Of a stretch of DNA of 34,123 nt, positions 6,272 through 13,880 are shown one piece after another (the stretch's first letter is position 1; each line of letters starts with the position of its first letter). The position numbers and the translations under genes are program-made. The notes beneath the pieces were generated by a model. It was not told the origin of the DNA and did not search any database. It saw nothing but the letters and a program-made list of their open reading frames with translations. The stretch is from Aeromicrobium sp. (GTDB taxonomy: Bacteria > Actinomycetota > Actinomycetes > Propionibacteriales > Nocardioidaceae), in contig JAOPXY010000134.1 in the NCBI GenBank assembly GCA_025964895.1, positions 1-34,123 of the forward strand, read 5' to 3'.

Positions 6272-7513
6272 CTACTCGGCCTCGTCGAGGCGCTCGAGCT
6301 CTTGCAGCTCCTGCAGCGCCCGCAGCGCCCGGTCCTTGGCCTCGACGTCGGCGCGCGGGGCAGGGGCGGGGGCCTCGTCGGCGTCGTCTTGCACGCGGAT
6401 CGACACGATCGCGATGTCGTCGCGCGCCTCGCCCGCCTGGAAGTCGAGCACCTGCTGCAGCAGGTTGTCGGTCAGGTCGCCGGCCGACGTGACGCCGGCC
6501 TCGAGCACCCCGAGAACCCCCTCGAGCCCGAACGACCCGGCCTCCCCGCGGGCCTCGGTCACGCCGTCGGTGAAGATCACGATGCTGTCCCCCACGCCCA
6601 CGACGTACCGCGCATCGGCCAGGCCGGGCTGGGCCAGCACCCCCACGAGGGAGCCGGATGCGCCGACCTCGGAGATCTCGCCGTCAGCCGTCGTCAGCAG
6701 CGGCAACGGATGGCCACCGGAGCTGATCGTGACGAGCCAGTCGTCGTCCTCCTTGAGCAGGCGCAGCACGACGAGGGTGCAGAAGCGGTCGGTGCCGTGC
6801 TGGAGCATCGCGGTGTTCAGCGCGCGGATGATCTGCGAGGGATCGTCCCACTGCACCGCGAGGGCCCGCAGCGACTGACGGACGAACGTCGTGACGACCG
6901 CGGCCTCGACCCCCTTGCCGCACACGTCGCCGACCGCCACGACCCACTCGCCGGAGTGGAGCTGGAACACGTCGTAGAAGTCGCCGCCGACCTCGCTGCC
7001 GTCGCCGGCGGGACGGTACGCCCCGACGACCTCCAGCCCCGGGATGTCTGGCACGAGCGCCGGGACGAAGGTCTGCTGGAGGGTTTGCGCGAGCCGGCGG
7101 GCCCGTCCCTCGGCCTCCTCCGCCGCCCGGCGGGCACGCAGGAGCTCCTGTTCGTACCGACGGCGGTCGCGGGCCTCGAACACGACGGTGCGCATGAACT
7201 GGCCACCCTTCCCGAGCGCCATGTCGGCGCTGACGAGGACCGGCACCTTCGTGCCGTCCGGGCGGACGAGCTCCATCGCGATCTCGCGGACCTCGCCGTG
7301 CAGCTGCAGCGTCGGCCGGAAGTGGGTCTCGAGGTAGATGCGGTCGCCGACGGCCAGCAGGGACGACAGGCTCACGGCACCGACGACCTCATCGTGCGGG
7401 CGATCCACGATCCGCAGGAACTCGTCGTTCGCGGACGTGACGACCCCGTCGTCACCGACCTCGAGGTACCCGCAAAGCACGTCGGCCGGCAGACCCTCCA
7501 GTCGCTGCGTCAT
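6272..7513 (-). CDS. rsbP: PAS domain PP2C-type phosphatase, RsbP-like
   Basis: A 413-aa protein with a PAS domain (about residues 10-115), a short coiled coil (118-145) and a SpoIIE/PP2C phosphatase domain (about 150-385). Metal-binding aspartates are present: SEVGGDFYD (D178, D181), VAVGDVCGKG (D196), IFTDGVTEAR and EARDDIAI. This is the architecture of Bacillus RsbP, which dephosphorylates the anti-anti-sigma RsbV-P under energy stress and so frees SigB. The gene overlaps the end of the RsbQ-like gene by ATGA, so the two are translationally coupled, as in Bacillus. RsbV is not in the window. The C-terminal tail (about 385-413) is Ala/Glu-rich and probably a coiled coil. Confidence 0.9.
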   Translation of the reverse strand: MTQRLEGLPADVLCGYLEVGDDGVVTSANDEFLRIVDRPHDEVVGAVSLSSLLAVGDRIYLETHFRPTLQLHGEVREIAMELVRPDGTKVPVLVSADMALGKGGQFMRTVVFEARDRRRYEQELLRARRAAEEAEGRARRLAQTLQQTFVPALVPDIPGLEVVGAYRPAGDGSEVGGDFYDVFQLHSGEWVVAVGDVCGKGVEAAVVTTFVRQSLRALAVQWDDPSQIIRALNTAMLQHGTDRFCTLVVLRLLKEDDDWLVTISSGGHPLPLLTTADGEISEVGASGSLVGVLAQPGLADARYVVGVGDSIVIFTDGVTEARGEAGSFGLEGVLGVLEAGVTSAGDLTDNLLQQVLDFQAGEARDDIAIVSIRVQDDADEAPAPAPRADVEAKDRALRALQELQELERLDEAE

Positions 7514-8307
7514 GCGCGCACGAACTCACCGATGGCGGCCGCCGTCTCGGCCGGTGCACTCAGGTGAGGGCAGTGACCCGATGCGTCGAGCTGCCCGAAG
7601 GTCGCGCCGGGCACGTGGTCGCGGACGTACTGCCCCGCACTGAGGGGGGCGATGGCGTCGTTGCGGCACTGCAGGACCAGCGTCGGGACGGACACGCGGG
7701 GCAGGTCGGCGCGGTTGTCGGCCAGGAACGTCGCGGCGGCGAAGCGCCGGGCGATGTCCGGGTCCGTCCGGCAGAAGCTCTCGTCGAGCTCGGCAGCGAG
7801 CGCGGGCTGCTCCTCGTTGCCCATGATGGCCGGGGCGATCGCGTGCGACCAGCCGAGGTAGTTGCTGTCCATCGACTCCAGCAGCTCGTCGATGTCGGCC
7901 GACGAGAAGCCGCCGACGTAGTCGCCGTCGTCGATGTAGCGGGCCGACGGGCCGAGCAGCACGAGCCGGTCGAACAGCTCGGGTCGCTCGATCGAGGCCA
8001 AGACACCGATCATCGTCGAGACCGAGTGGCCGACGAAGGTGACCGGGGCACGGTCCAGGTGCTCGACGATCTCGATCACGTCCGAGGCGTACCCGGCCAG
8101 CGAGGCGTACTTGTCGCGGTCGTACGCGGCCAGGTCGCTCCCGCCGGCACCCACGTAGTCGAAGACGACGACCTGGAAGTCGGCCTCGAAGGCGGGGACC
8201 ACGAGGCGCCACATGTTCTGGTCGCAGCCGAAACCGTGGGCGAATACGATGACCGGAGCGCCCTCTACCCCCGACACCGCGACGTTGTGGCGCGCCAAGA
8301 CCTGCAT
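7510..8307 (-). CDS. rsbQ: Alpha/beta hydrolase, RsbQ-like energy-stress regulator
   Basis: A 265-aa alpha/beta hydrolase that closely follows Bacillus subtilis RsbQ along its length: HGFGCDQNMW (RsbQ has PGFGCDQSVW), VFDYVGAGGSDL, FVGHSVS, PELFDRLVLLGPS, CRTDPDIARRFA, VPTLVLQC and GHCPH. The catalytic triad is S95, D217 and H245. RsbQ is required for RsbP to sense energy stress, probably by supplying a small hydrophobic molecule to the PAS domain. The start is set at ATG 8307; the frame is open upstream, with another ATG 13 codons earlier. No good Shine-Dalgarno precedes 8307, so it may be leaderless. Related KAI2/D14 receptors share this fold, but the rsbP neighbour decides the call. Confidence 0.88.
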   Translation of the reverse strand: MQVLARHNVAVSGVEGAPVIVFAHGFGCDQNMWRLVVPAFEADFQVVVFDYVGAGGSDLAAYDRDKYASLAGYASDVIEIVEHLDRAPVTFVGHSVSTMIGVLASIERPELFDRLVLLGPSARYIDDGDYVGGFSSADIDELLESMDSNYLGWSHAIAPAIMGNEEQPALAAELDESFCRTDPDIARRFAAATFLADNRADLPRVSVPTLVLQCRNDAIAPLSAGQYVRDHVPGATFGQLDASGHCPHLSAPAETAAAIGEFVRA

Positions 8308-8471
8308 ACCCGAACGATAGCGATGGTTCGGCCGAAAGGCTGCCATCGCCCTGGCCCGGCCCTGCGTCGCAAGGATGTCGGACCGGTTTGCGCACACAGA
8401 CGGGGAACTTCGCACAAGGACGAGTCGTGAGAGATCACCCGGCACCGCCAGCCCGCACTCGCGCCACCTGA

Positions 8472-8483
8472 CCCCGAGCGGGG
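8472..8483 (-). terminator. Short hairpin after the adenylate cyclase gene
   Basis: CCCCGAGCGGGG forms a tight GC hairpin 9 nt past the cyclase stop on the minus strand. It is short, so a weak call. Confidence 0.3.
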
Positions 8484-8491
8484 ACGAGGGG

Positions 8492-10030
8492 CTACGCCAG
8501 CCTCGAGGTGGGGGTGGGGTCCTGGCGGCCCCTCAGGGTGGGGCTCCCCGCCGCCCTCCAGTGCCTCTGCTCGTCGCTGTTGGCCACGGTCACGGTCGTC
8601 GTCGCCACCAGGATCCGTCCCTCCACGTCCTTCGCGAGCTCGGTGAGCCGGGCCGCGGCGTTGACCGCGTCGCCGATCACGGTGTACTCGAACCGTGACC
8701 GGTGGCCGACGTTGCCGGCCACGGCCTGCCCCGTCGAGACGCCGATGCCGGCGCCGATCTCGGGCACCTCGTCGGCCAGGCGCTCGGCGATCCGCCGGGC
8801 CGACGCGAGCGCCGCGCCGGCGTGGTCGTGCAGGTCTGCCGGCGCCCCGAAGATCGCGAGGACGGCATCGCCCATGAACTTGTTGACGAGACCGCCGTGG
8901 TCGTCGACCTCCTCCACCACGACCGCGAAGAAGCGGTTCAGCATCGTGACGACGTCCGCCGGCGAGCGCGTCGTGGCGTACGTCGTGGACCCGACGAGGT
9001 CGATCATCAGCACCGAGACGAGCCGTGTCTCTCCGCCGAGCTCGACGTCTCCGTCGGTCGCGGCCTGCGCGACCGACTCCCCGACGTGGCGTCCGAACAG
9101 GTCACGGATGCGCTCCCGCTCCCGCAGGCCCTGCACCATCTCGTTGAAGCCCGACTGCAGCAGCCCCAGCTCGGTGCCGTCGTCGACCCAGATCTCCACG
9201 TCGAGATCGCCCTCACCGACCCGCGCCAGCGCCCGCTGCACGTCCGCGATCGGCGTCACGACGGAGCGGGCGTTGAGCACGGTCACGAGCAGGCCGAACA
9301 GCAGGACGACCGAGGCGAGCCCCAACACGATGTACGCGAGCCGGGAGATGCTCGTGTCGTCACGGGTCAGCGCCGCCAGCGCCGCGACGACGAGGCCCAG
9401 GACGGGGGCGGCCGTGCCCAGGCCCCAGAACACGAGCATGCGGCGCTCGACCCCGGCGCCCATCTCGCCGGCGTCGGCCCGTCCGGCGAGCGCGCGGGCC
9501 GCGACGGGCCGCAGCGCGAACTCGGTGAACAGGTACGCGATCGCGCTGACGACGAGGCCGGCGATGCCCACCGCGAAGATCGCGCCCAACACGGCCTCCG
9601 GCTGTGTCGTCGCCGCGATGACGGTGAAGATCACGACCCCGCCGATCCACAGGACCGACTGGATCAGCGTCAGCCGCCACGGGAGACGCAGCACGGTGCG
9701 GCGCTCCTCGGCCGTCGGCTCCTTGTCCTCCAGCGACCAGCGCAGGGCCCGCAGCGCGCTGACCGTCACGAGGCTCGCCCCGATCACGACCGCCACCGCG
9801 ACGTAGACCGGCACGGCGATCGCGAGGGCCGTCAGGTACGCAGTGCTGGGTCCGTCGCCGGGGGTCACGAGGAACGTCAGGCCGAAGACGATCGCGGCGC
9901 CGATCACGTTGGTGCCGACCAGCAGCGTCGTGAGCAGCGCCTGCACGCGGATGCGGAGCCGGCCGCTCGGCTGATCGGGGGGCCCGAGCAGCCAGTCGCT
10001 GCCGTCCCGCCGCCGTTGCACTGTCGTCAC
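8492..10030 (-). CDS. Membrane class III adenylate/guanylate cyclase with HAMP domain
   Basis: A 512-aa protein. The N-terminal half has six hydrophobic segments, from LLTTLLVGTNVIGAAIVF to LAYIVLGLASVVLLFGLL. A HAMP linker follows, then a class III cyclase domain in the last 190 residues. Both metal-binding aspartates are visible (SVLMIDLVGST and NKFMGDAVLAIFG, the Lys of the latter being the usual purine-selecting residue), as is the VIGDAVNAAARL motif. This resembles the mycobacterial Rv1318c-Rv1320c/Rv3645 group, which makes cAMP. The start is GTG 10030 with GAGAGGCG upstream; longer starts lack a ribosome site. It is divergent from a cNMP-binding protein gene, which suggests a local cAMP source and receptor. 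Confidence 0.92.
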   Translation of the reverse strand: MTTVQRRRDGSDWLLGPPDQPSGRLRIRVQALLTTLLVGTNVIGAAIVFGLTFLVTPGDGPSTAYLTALAIAVPVYVAVAVVIGASLVTVSALRALRWSLEDKEPTAEERRTVLRLPWRLTLIQSVLWIGGVVIFTVIAATTQPEAVLGAIFAVGIAGLVVSAIAYLFTEFALRPVAARALAGRADAGEMGAGVERRMLVFWGLGTAAPVLGLVVAALAALTRDDTSISRLAYIVLGLASVVLLFGLLVTVLNARSVVTPIADVQRALARVGEGDLDVEIWVDDGTELGLLQSGFNEMVQGLRERERIRDLFGRHVGESVAQAATDGDVELGGETRLVSVLMIDLVGSTTYATTRSPADVVTMLNRFFAVVVEEVDDHGGLVNKFMGDAVLAIFGAPADLHDHAGAALASARRIAERLADEVPEIGAGIGVSTGQAVAGNVGHRSRFEYTVIGDAVNAAARLTELAKDVEGRILVATTTVTVANSDEQRHWRAAGSPTLRGRQDPTPTSRLA

Positions 10031-10091
10031 GGATCGCCTCTCGCCTGGATGCCGCCCACGCCGAGCCCTCGCAGGGGTGACGCGAAGCCAA

Positions 10092-10097
10092 TATAGT
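10092..10097 (+). promoter_or_regulatory. Candidate -10 (TATAGT) for the cNMP-binding gene
   Basis: TATAGT lies 79 nt before the ATG at 10177 in the 146-nt divergent spacer, the only AT-rich spot in it. The overlapping TATATT on the other strand could serve the cyclase gene. No clear -35 is visible. Confidence 0.4.
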
Positions 10098-10176
10098 GAC
10101 CAATCACGCGGCGCTGTGACGAGCGCCACGCTGCTGCCCGTCGACGACGGGCCACTCCCACCGAAAGGACGTCGCC

Positions 10177-10587
10177 ATGGCGCCCAAGCAGAAGGCCGAT
10201 CCCCAGGTCGTCGAGGCCCTCTCGACGCACACCACGTTCGACAAGCGGCTCGTCAAGAAGCTCGCGACGATCGGCACCGCCGTCAACATCCCCCAGGGCT
10301 GGTCGATCATCATGGAGACGACGCCGGCCGACTCCGCGTACATCGTCCTGGCCGGAACCGTCGAGATTCGCAAGGGTTCCGACGTCGTCGCGCACCTCGG
10401 CGCCGGCGACGTGTTCGGCGAGATCGCGCTCGTCAACCACAGCCTGCGCAACGCGTCGGCGGTCGCGGCGACGGACGTCCGCGCCCTCCGTCTCGGCGAG
10501 GACGCCATCGCCGAGCTGTCGGCGCAGGACAACGCCTTCGCCGACACGCTCCGGTCCCATGCGGAGAGCCGCCTCTCGGCCGATTGA
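10177..10587 (+). CDS. Single-domain cyclic nucleotide-binding protein
   Basis: A 136-aa protein consisting of one CRP-type cNMP-binding beta-barrel and nothing else. The phosphate-binding cassette is clear: GDVFGEIALVNHSLRNASAVA spans it, with F80-G81-E82 and R91 in the positions that hold the cyclic phosphate and ribose. No DNA-binding domain follows, unlike CRP/GlxR, so it should act through a protein partner or as a cAMP buffer. AAAGGA lies 7 nt before the ATG. It is divergently paired with a membrane adenylate cyclase. The next gene downstream on the same strand is the divergent PEP carboxykinase paralogue, 126 nt away. Confidence 0.9.
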   Translation: MAPKQKADPQVVEALSTHTTFDKRLVKKLATIGTAVNIPQGWSIIMETTPADSAYIVLAGTVEIRKGSDVVAHLGAGDVFGEIALVNHSLRNASAVAATDVRALRLGEDAIAELSAQDNAFADTLRSHAESRLSAD

Positions 10588-10713
10588 GACAGCGATGGAT
10601 TTGTTGTCCGGGACGAGAAATAGTGGCGACGCGACGTGATCATCGACGACGCGTAACCTTCGGTGAAGCGCGCCGCAGGTGAGCGCGTGACCCGGACACG
10701 AGAGGCATGCAAG

Positions 10714-12549
10714 ATGGCAGACGTTGAGGCAGCACTGGATGCGGCCGGACTCACCAACCCCCACGTGCGCGAGTACGTTCACTACTGGGCCGACCTGACC
10801 GGGGCCGAGCGCGTCGAGGTCGTCAGCGCGTCGGACGACCCGCGGCTCGCGGAGGAGGCGCTCGCCGCCGGTGAGCTGCAGCCCGCGGGCGAGGGGCTGT
10901 ACTACTCCCGCAGCTACCACAAGGACACCGCCCGCTCGGAGGAGCGGACGATCGTCGCGACGAGCAACGAGTCCGATGCCGGTGTCTACAACAACTGGCG
11001 CCCGTCGTCGGAGATGAAGCCGCTGCTGGAGAGCAAGATGCGCGGCGCGTCGGCCGGCAAGACGATGTACGTCGTCCCGTACCTGATGGCTCCCCCCGGC
11101 TCGCCGCTCGAGGCCTTCGCGGCCGGCGTCGAGCTGACCGACTCGCGCACCGTCGTGATGCACATGATCCGCATGGCCCGCGTCGGCATCGACTTCATCA
11201 ACGACCTCGCCGACCCCAACAGCTTCGTGCGCGCCGTCCACGTGACCGGCGACCTGGAGAACTTGGGCCACGGCACCGACGACGACGCCCGCTACTTCGT
11301 GACGGTCGCCGACGAGCGGACGATCCTGCACTTCGGCTCGTCGTACGGCGGCAACGCGCTGCTCGGCAAGATCGCCCACGGCCTGCGCCAGGCGGCGTAC
11401 GACGGCTGGGCGTCCGGCAAGTTCCTGTCCGAGCAGTTCATGCTGCTGGGCATCACGGACAAGGAGACCGGCAAGAAGTACCACATCTGCGGTGGCTTCC
11501 CGAGCGCGTCGGGCAAGACGAACCTCGCGATGACGCTGGCCCCCGACGCCCTGGGCGATCGCTACTACGTCGACTTCTACGGCGACGACATCGCGTGGCT
11601 GTGGGTCGATGAGACCGACGGCAAGCTCTACGGCATGAACCCCGAGTTCGGTGTGTTCGGCGTCGCCAAGGACACCAACGAGGCGACCAACCCCGGCGCG
11701 CTGCACTCGATCGACGCGGGCTCCGGCGCGATCTTCACCAACATCGCCTACAACCCCGACACCCAGGAGGTCTGGTGGGAGGGCAAGACGCCCAACCCGC
11801 CCGAGGACGTCACGGGCTGGGAGGACTGGAAGGGCGAGAAGATCTCCGAGCGCGCGGAGGGCGACGACGCTCCGTGGGCGCACCCCAACAGCCGGTTCAC
11901 CACGACGCTCGACAACGTCCCGAACGTCGCGGCGGACTACAACAGCCCGCAGGGCGTCCCGATCGACGCGATCATCTTCGGCGGCCGCACGCGTGACCGC
12001 GAGCCGCTGATCAGGGCGATCACCGATCTGGCCGAGGGCGTCTACGACGGCCTGACGCTGGGCGCGGAGGCGACGTTCGCGGCCGAGGGCGTCGACGGCC
12101 AGCTGCGCTACGACCCCATGTCGATGCGTCCGTTCATGTCGTACCCCGAGGGCGCATACGCGGCGCACTGGCTCAAGATCATCGGCCAGGCCACGGAGGC
12201 GCCGCTGTTCGCGCACGTCAACTGGTTCCAGCGCGGCGAGGACGGTCACTTCCTGTGGCCCGGCTACCGCGACAACCTGCGTCCGCTGCTGTGGCTCATG
12301 CAGCTCAAGGCCGGCGAGGTCACGGGCCGTCAGACGCCGGTCGGCATCATCCCGACCAAGGACGAGCTCAACCTCGATGGCCTCGAGATCGTGCCGGAGG
12401 ACCTCGACACGATCCTGACGATCGACAACGCCCGCTGGCAGCAGGAGATCGAGCACCGCGAGGTGCACCTGTCGGCGTTCACGGATCTGCCCGAGGAGAT
12501 CTGGGAGGCCCACCGCCGCGTGGCCGCCGCCCTCGAGGCCGACGCCTGA
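10714..12549 (+). CDS. Divergent GTP-type PEP carboxykinase paralogue
   Basis: A 611-aa protein of the GTP-PEPCK family along its full length. Retained: R74 (TARSEE), [10 protein letters not shown]-loop GKTN (268-270), GDDIAW (D291, D292), HPNSRF, and the guanine-site NWF and FLWPG. Changed: the Mn2+-ligand Lys (LLGKK in the family) is LLGKI (I220); the Mn2+-ligand His (AEHML) is SEQFML (Q241); the hyperreactive P-loop Cys (PSACGKT) is Ser (S266); GGRR is GGRT; GFGEN is GYRDN. The normal enzyme is encoded 5 kb away. This copy may have altered metal use, substrate or only a regulatory role. Start is ATG 10714 (GAGAGG 9 nt upstream). It should not be annotated as an ordinary PEPCK without testing. 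Confidence 0.85.
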   Translation: MADVEAALDAAGLTNPHVREYVHYWADLTGAERVEVVSASDDPRLAEEALAAGELQPAGEGLYYSRSYHKDTARSEERTIVATSNESDAGVYNNWRPSSEMKPLLESKMRGASAGKTMYVVPYLMAPPGSPLEAFAAGVELTDSRTVVMHMIRMARVGIDFINDLADPNSFVRAVHVTGDLENLGHGTDDDARYFVTVADERTILHFGSSYGGNALLGKIAHGLRQAAYDGWASGKFLSEQFMLLGITDKETGKKYHICGGFPSASGKTNLAMTLAPDALGDRYYVDFYGDDIAWLWVDETDGKLYGMNPEFGVFGVAKDTNEATNPGALHSIDAGSGAIFTNIAYNPDTQEVWWEGKTPNPPEDVTGWEDWKGEKISERAEGDDAPWAHPNSRFTTTLDNVPNVAADYNSPQGVPIDAIIFGGRTRDREPLIRAITDLAEGVYDGLTLGAEATFAAEGVDGQLRYDPMSMRPFMSYPEGAYAAHWLKIIGQATEAPLFAHVNWFQRGEDGHFLWPGYRDNLRPLLWLMQLKAGEVTGRQTPVGIIPTKDELNLDGLEIVPEDLDTILTIDNARWQQEIEHREVHLSAFTDLPEEIWEAHRRVAAALEADA

Positions 12550-12588
12550 CCCACACCCTCGGGTAACCGCTGCCCTAGCCCGCTAGGT

Positions 12589-12856
12589 GCACCTCCCGCT
12601 TGCGGGGGAGTGGTGCGGATCGGACGTTCTAAGACGGCGCGTCTGTCCGATCCGCACCTCTCGCGACCCGGTTCGCACCACTCGCGACGGGGAAGCGGCG
12701 CCAGGACCCATCGACTCTGACGCCCTCGACCGCCAAGCTCTTCGTCTTCTGACACGTTCCCGAGTGGTGCAAAAGAGGTCCCCAGCGGCGCGACACGGAC
12801 AGACACGCCGTCTCAAAACGTCCACAATGCACCACTCCCCCGCAAGCGGGAGGTGC
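12589..12856. mobile_element. 268-bp palindromic (MITE/REP-like) element
   Basis: Two 96-nt arms face each other: 12589-12684 and 12761-12856, with 76 nt between. The outermost 28 nt are a perfect inverted repeat (12589-12616 with 12829-12856), and the whole arms match at 77 of 96 positions without gaps by my count. Each 28-nt end folds by itself (GCACC...GGTGC around CCCGCTTGCGGG). The left arm has a second nested hairpin: 13-bp perfect stems at 12614-12626 and 12645-12657, and AGACG/CGTCT inside. The innermost ends are GCACCACTCG and CGAGTGGTGC. No transposase gene or certain target-site duplication is seen. It follows the PEPCK paralogue and could also terminate its transcript. Confidence 0.65.
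12614..12657. repeat. Nested hairpin in the left arm
   Basis: The 13-nt stems beginning GTGCGGATC and ending GATCCGCAC are perfectly complementary. Inside the loop, AGACG-GCG-CGTCT forms a second perfect stem. In the right arm the inner stem survives with one base change that gives a G-U pair, but the outer stem is degenerate. Confidence 0.8.
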
Positions 12857-12916
12857 CGCCAGCGGTCTCCGGGGACCAGGGTGCTGTCAGGGTCGGGGTG
12901 GGCCGCTTACCTGATG

Positions 12917-12932
12917 TGCGCCACGTGGCGCA
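12917..12932. promoter_or_regulatory. 16-bp perfect palindrome, candidate operator
   Basis: TGCGCCACGTGGCGCA is identical to its reverse complement and ends 18 nt before the start codon of the ABC transporter gene. Position and symmetry suit a dimeric repressor such as GntR or TetR. No regulator gene adjoins it. Confidence 0.5.
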
Positions 12933-12950
12933 GGCGAGACAGTCGTCCCC

Positions 12951-13880
12951 ATGATCACTGTCGAATCACTCACCAAGACGTACGGCGGCTTCCGGGCCGT
13001 CGATGACGTCACGTTCACCGCACGACCCGGACGGGTCACCGGCTTCCTGGGCCCCAACGGCGCCGGCAAGTCCACCTCGATGCGGGTCATGGTGGGGCTC
13101 ACCCCCGCCACGTCCGGCCACACGACCGTGTGCGGCCGCTCCTTCGCCGACCTGCCCAACCCCGGCCGCGAGGTCGGTGTCCTCCTCGATGCGTCCGCCC
13201 AGCACGCCGGCCGGACGGGCCGCGAGATCCTGACGATCGCCCAGCGCACGATGGGCCTGCCGCGGACGCGCGTCGAAGAGATGCTTGACCTCGTCAGCCT
13301 CACCCCCAGCGAGGCCGACCGCCGCGTCCGCAACTACTCGCTCGGCATGCGCCAGCGCCTCGGCATCGGGACGGCGCTGATCGGCGACCCCGACGTGCTG
13401 ATCCTCGACGAGCCCGCCAACGGCCTCGACCCGGCGGGCATCCGCTGGATGCGCGATCTGTTGCGCGGCTACGCCGACCAGGGCGCGACGGTGCTGCTGT
13501 CGTCCCACCTGCTGCACGAGATCGAGGTCATCGCCGACGACCTCGTCGTGATCGGCAACGGCCGCATCGTGGCGCAGGGCACCAAGGCAGAGCTCCTCGC
13601 GTCGGCCGGAACCCTGGTCCGCACCAGGGACGTCCCCGGCCTGTCGGCCGCCCTGACCGCCGCCGGCGTCGCCAACACCGAGAGCTCCGCGATGGGCGGC
13701 AGGGACACGCTGCGCGTCGAGGCGGAAGCCGAGGTCGTCGGCACGATCGCCCTCGACGCCCGGATCGCCCTGCTCGAGCTGCGCGCCGCCGAGGGCGCAG
13801 GCCTGGAGGAGATGTTCCTCGAGCTCACCGCCGACAACCAGCGCGAGATCACCGCCGCAGACCAAGGAGAAGCAGCATGA
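12951..13880 (+). CDS. ABC transporter ATP-binding protein (exporter type)
   Basis: A 309-aa ATPase. Walker A is GPNGAGKST (residues 34-42), the signature is NYSLGMRQRLGIG, Walker B is VLILDEPANGLDP, and the H-loop is LLSSHLLHE. The last 90 residues form the C-terminal extension common in DrrA/CcmA-like exporters. It energises the permease encoded next, with which it overlaps by ATGA. The substrate cannot be read from sequence; relatives include drug and bacteriocin exporters. No clear Shine-Dalgarno precedes ATG 12951, so the transcript may be leaderless or very short, and the 16-bp palindrome just upstream may be its operator. Confidence 0.93.
   Translation: MITVESLTKTYGGFRAVDDVTFTARPGRVTGFLGPNGAGKSTSMRVMVGLTPATSGHTTVCGRSFADLPNPGREVGVLLDASAQHAGRTGREILTIAQRTMGLPRTRVEEMLDLVSLTPSEADRRVRNYSLGMRQRLGIGTALIGDPDVLILDEPANGLDPAGIRWMRDLLRGYADQGATVLLSSHLLHEIEVIADDLVVIGNGRIVAQGTKAELLASAGTLVRTRDVPGLSAALTAAGVANTESSAMGGRDTLRVEAEAEVVGTIALDARIALLELRAAEGAGLEEMFLELTADNQREITAADQGEAA

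Larger units (their letters stand above)
12550..12950. other. 401-nt intergenic region with a palindromic element
   Basis: No credible gene. It holds the 268-bp inverted-repeat element at 12589-12856, described separately, and a 16-bp palindrome close to the ABC transporter start. Six-frame ORFs across it are arginine-rich shadows. Confidence 0.7.

Noticed and set aside
8302..8313. GGGTAT overlapping the rsbQ ATG as a SigF-type -10
   Set aside because: Transcription would begin inside the gene and no -35 box fits.
10096..10107. GTGACCAATCAC as a CRP/GlxR-type cAMP-receptor site
   Set aside because: The half-sites are separated by 4 nt where CRP sites have 6, so it does not fit the consensus.
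10027..12513. 828-aa ORF on the minus strand opposite the PEPCK paralogue
   Set aside because: Antisense shadow; the plus-strand frame is a clear PEPCK-family protein.
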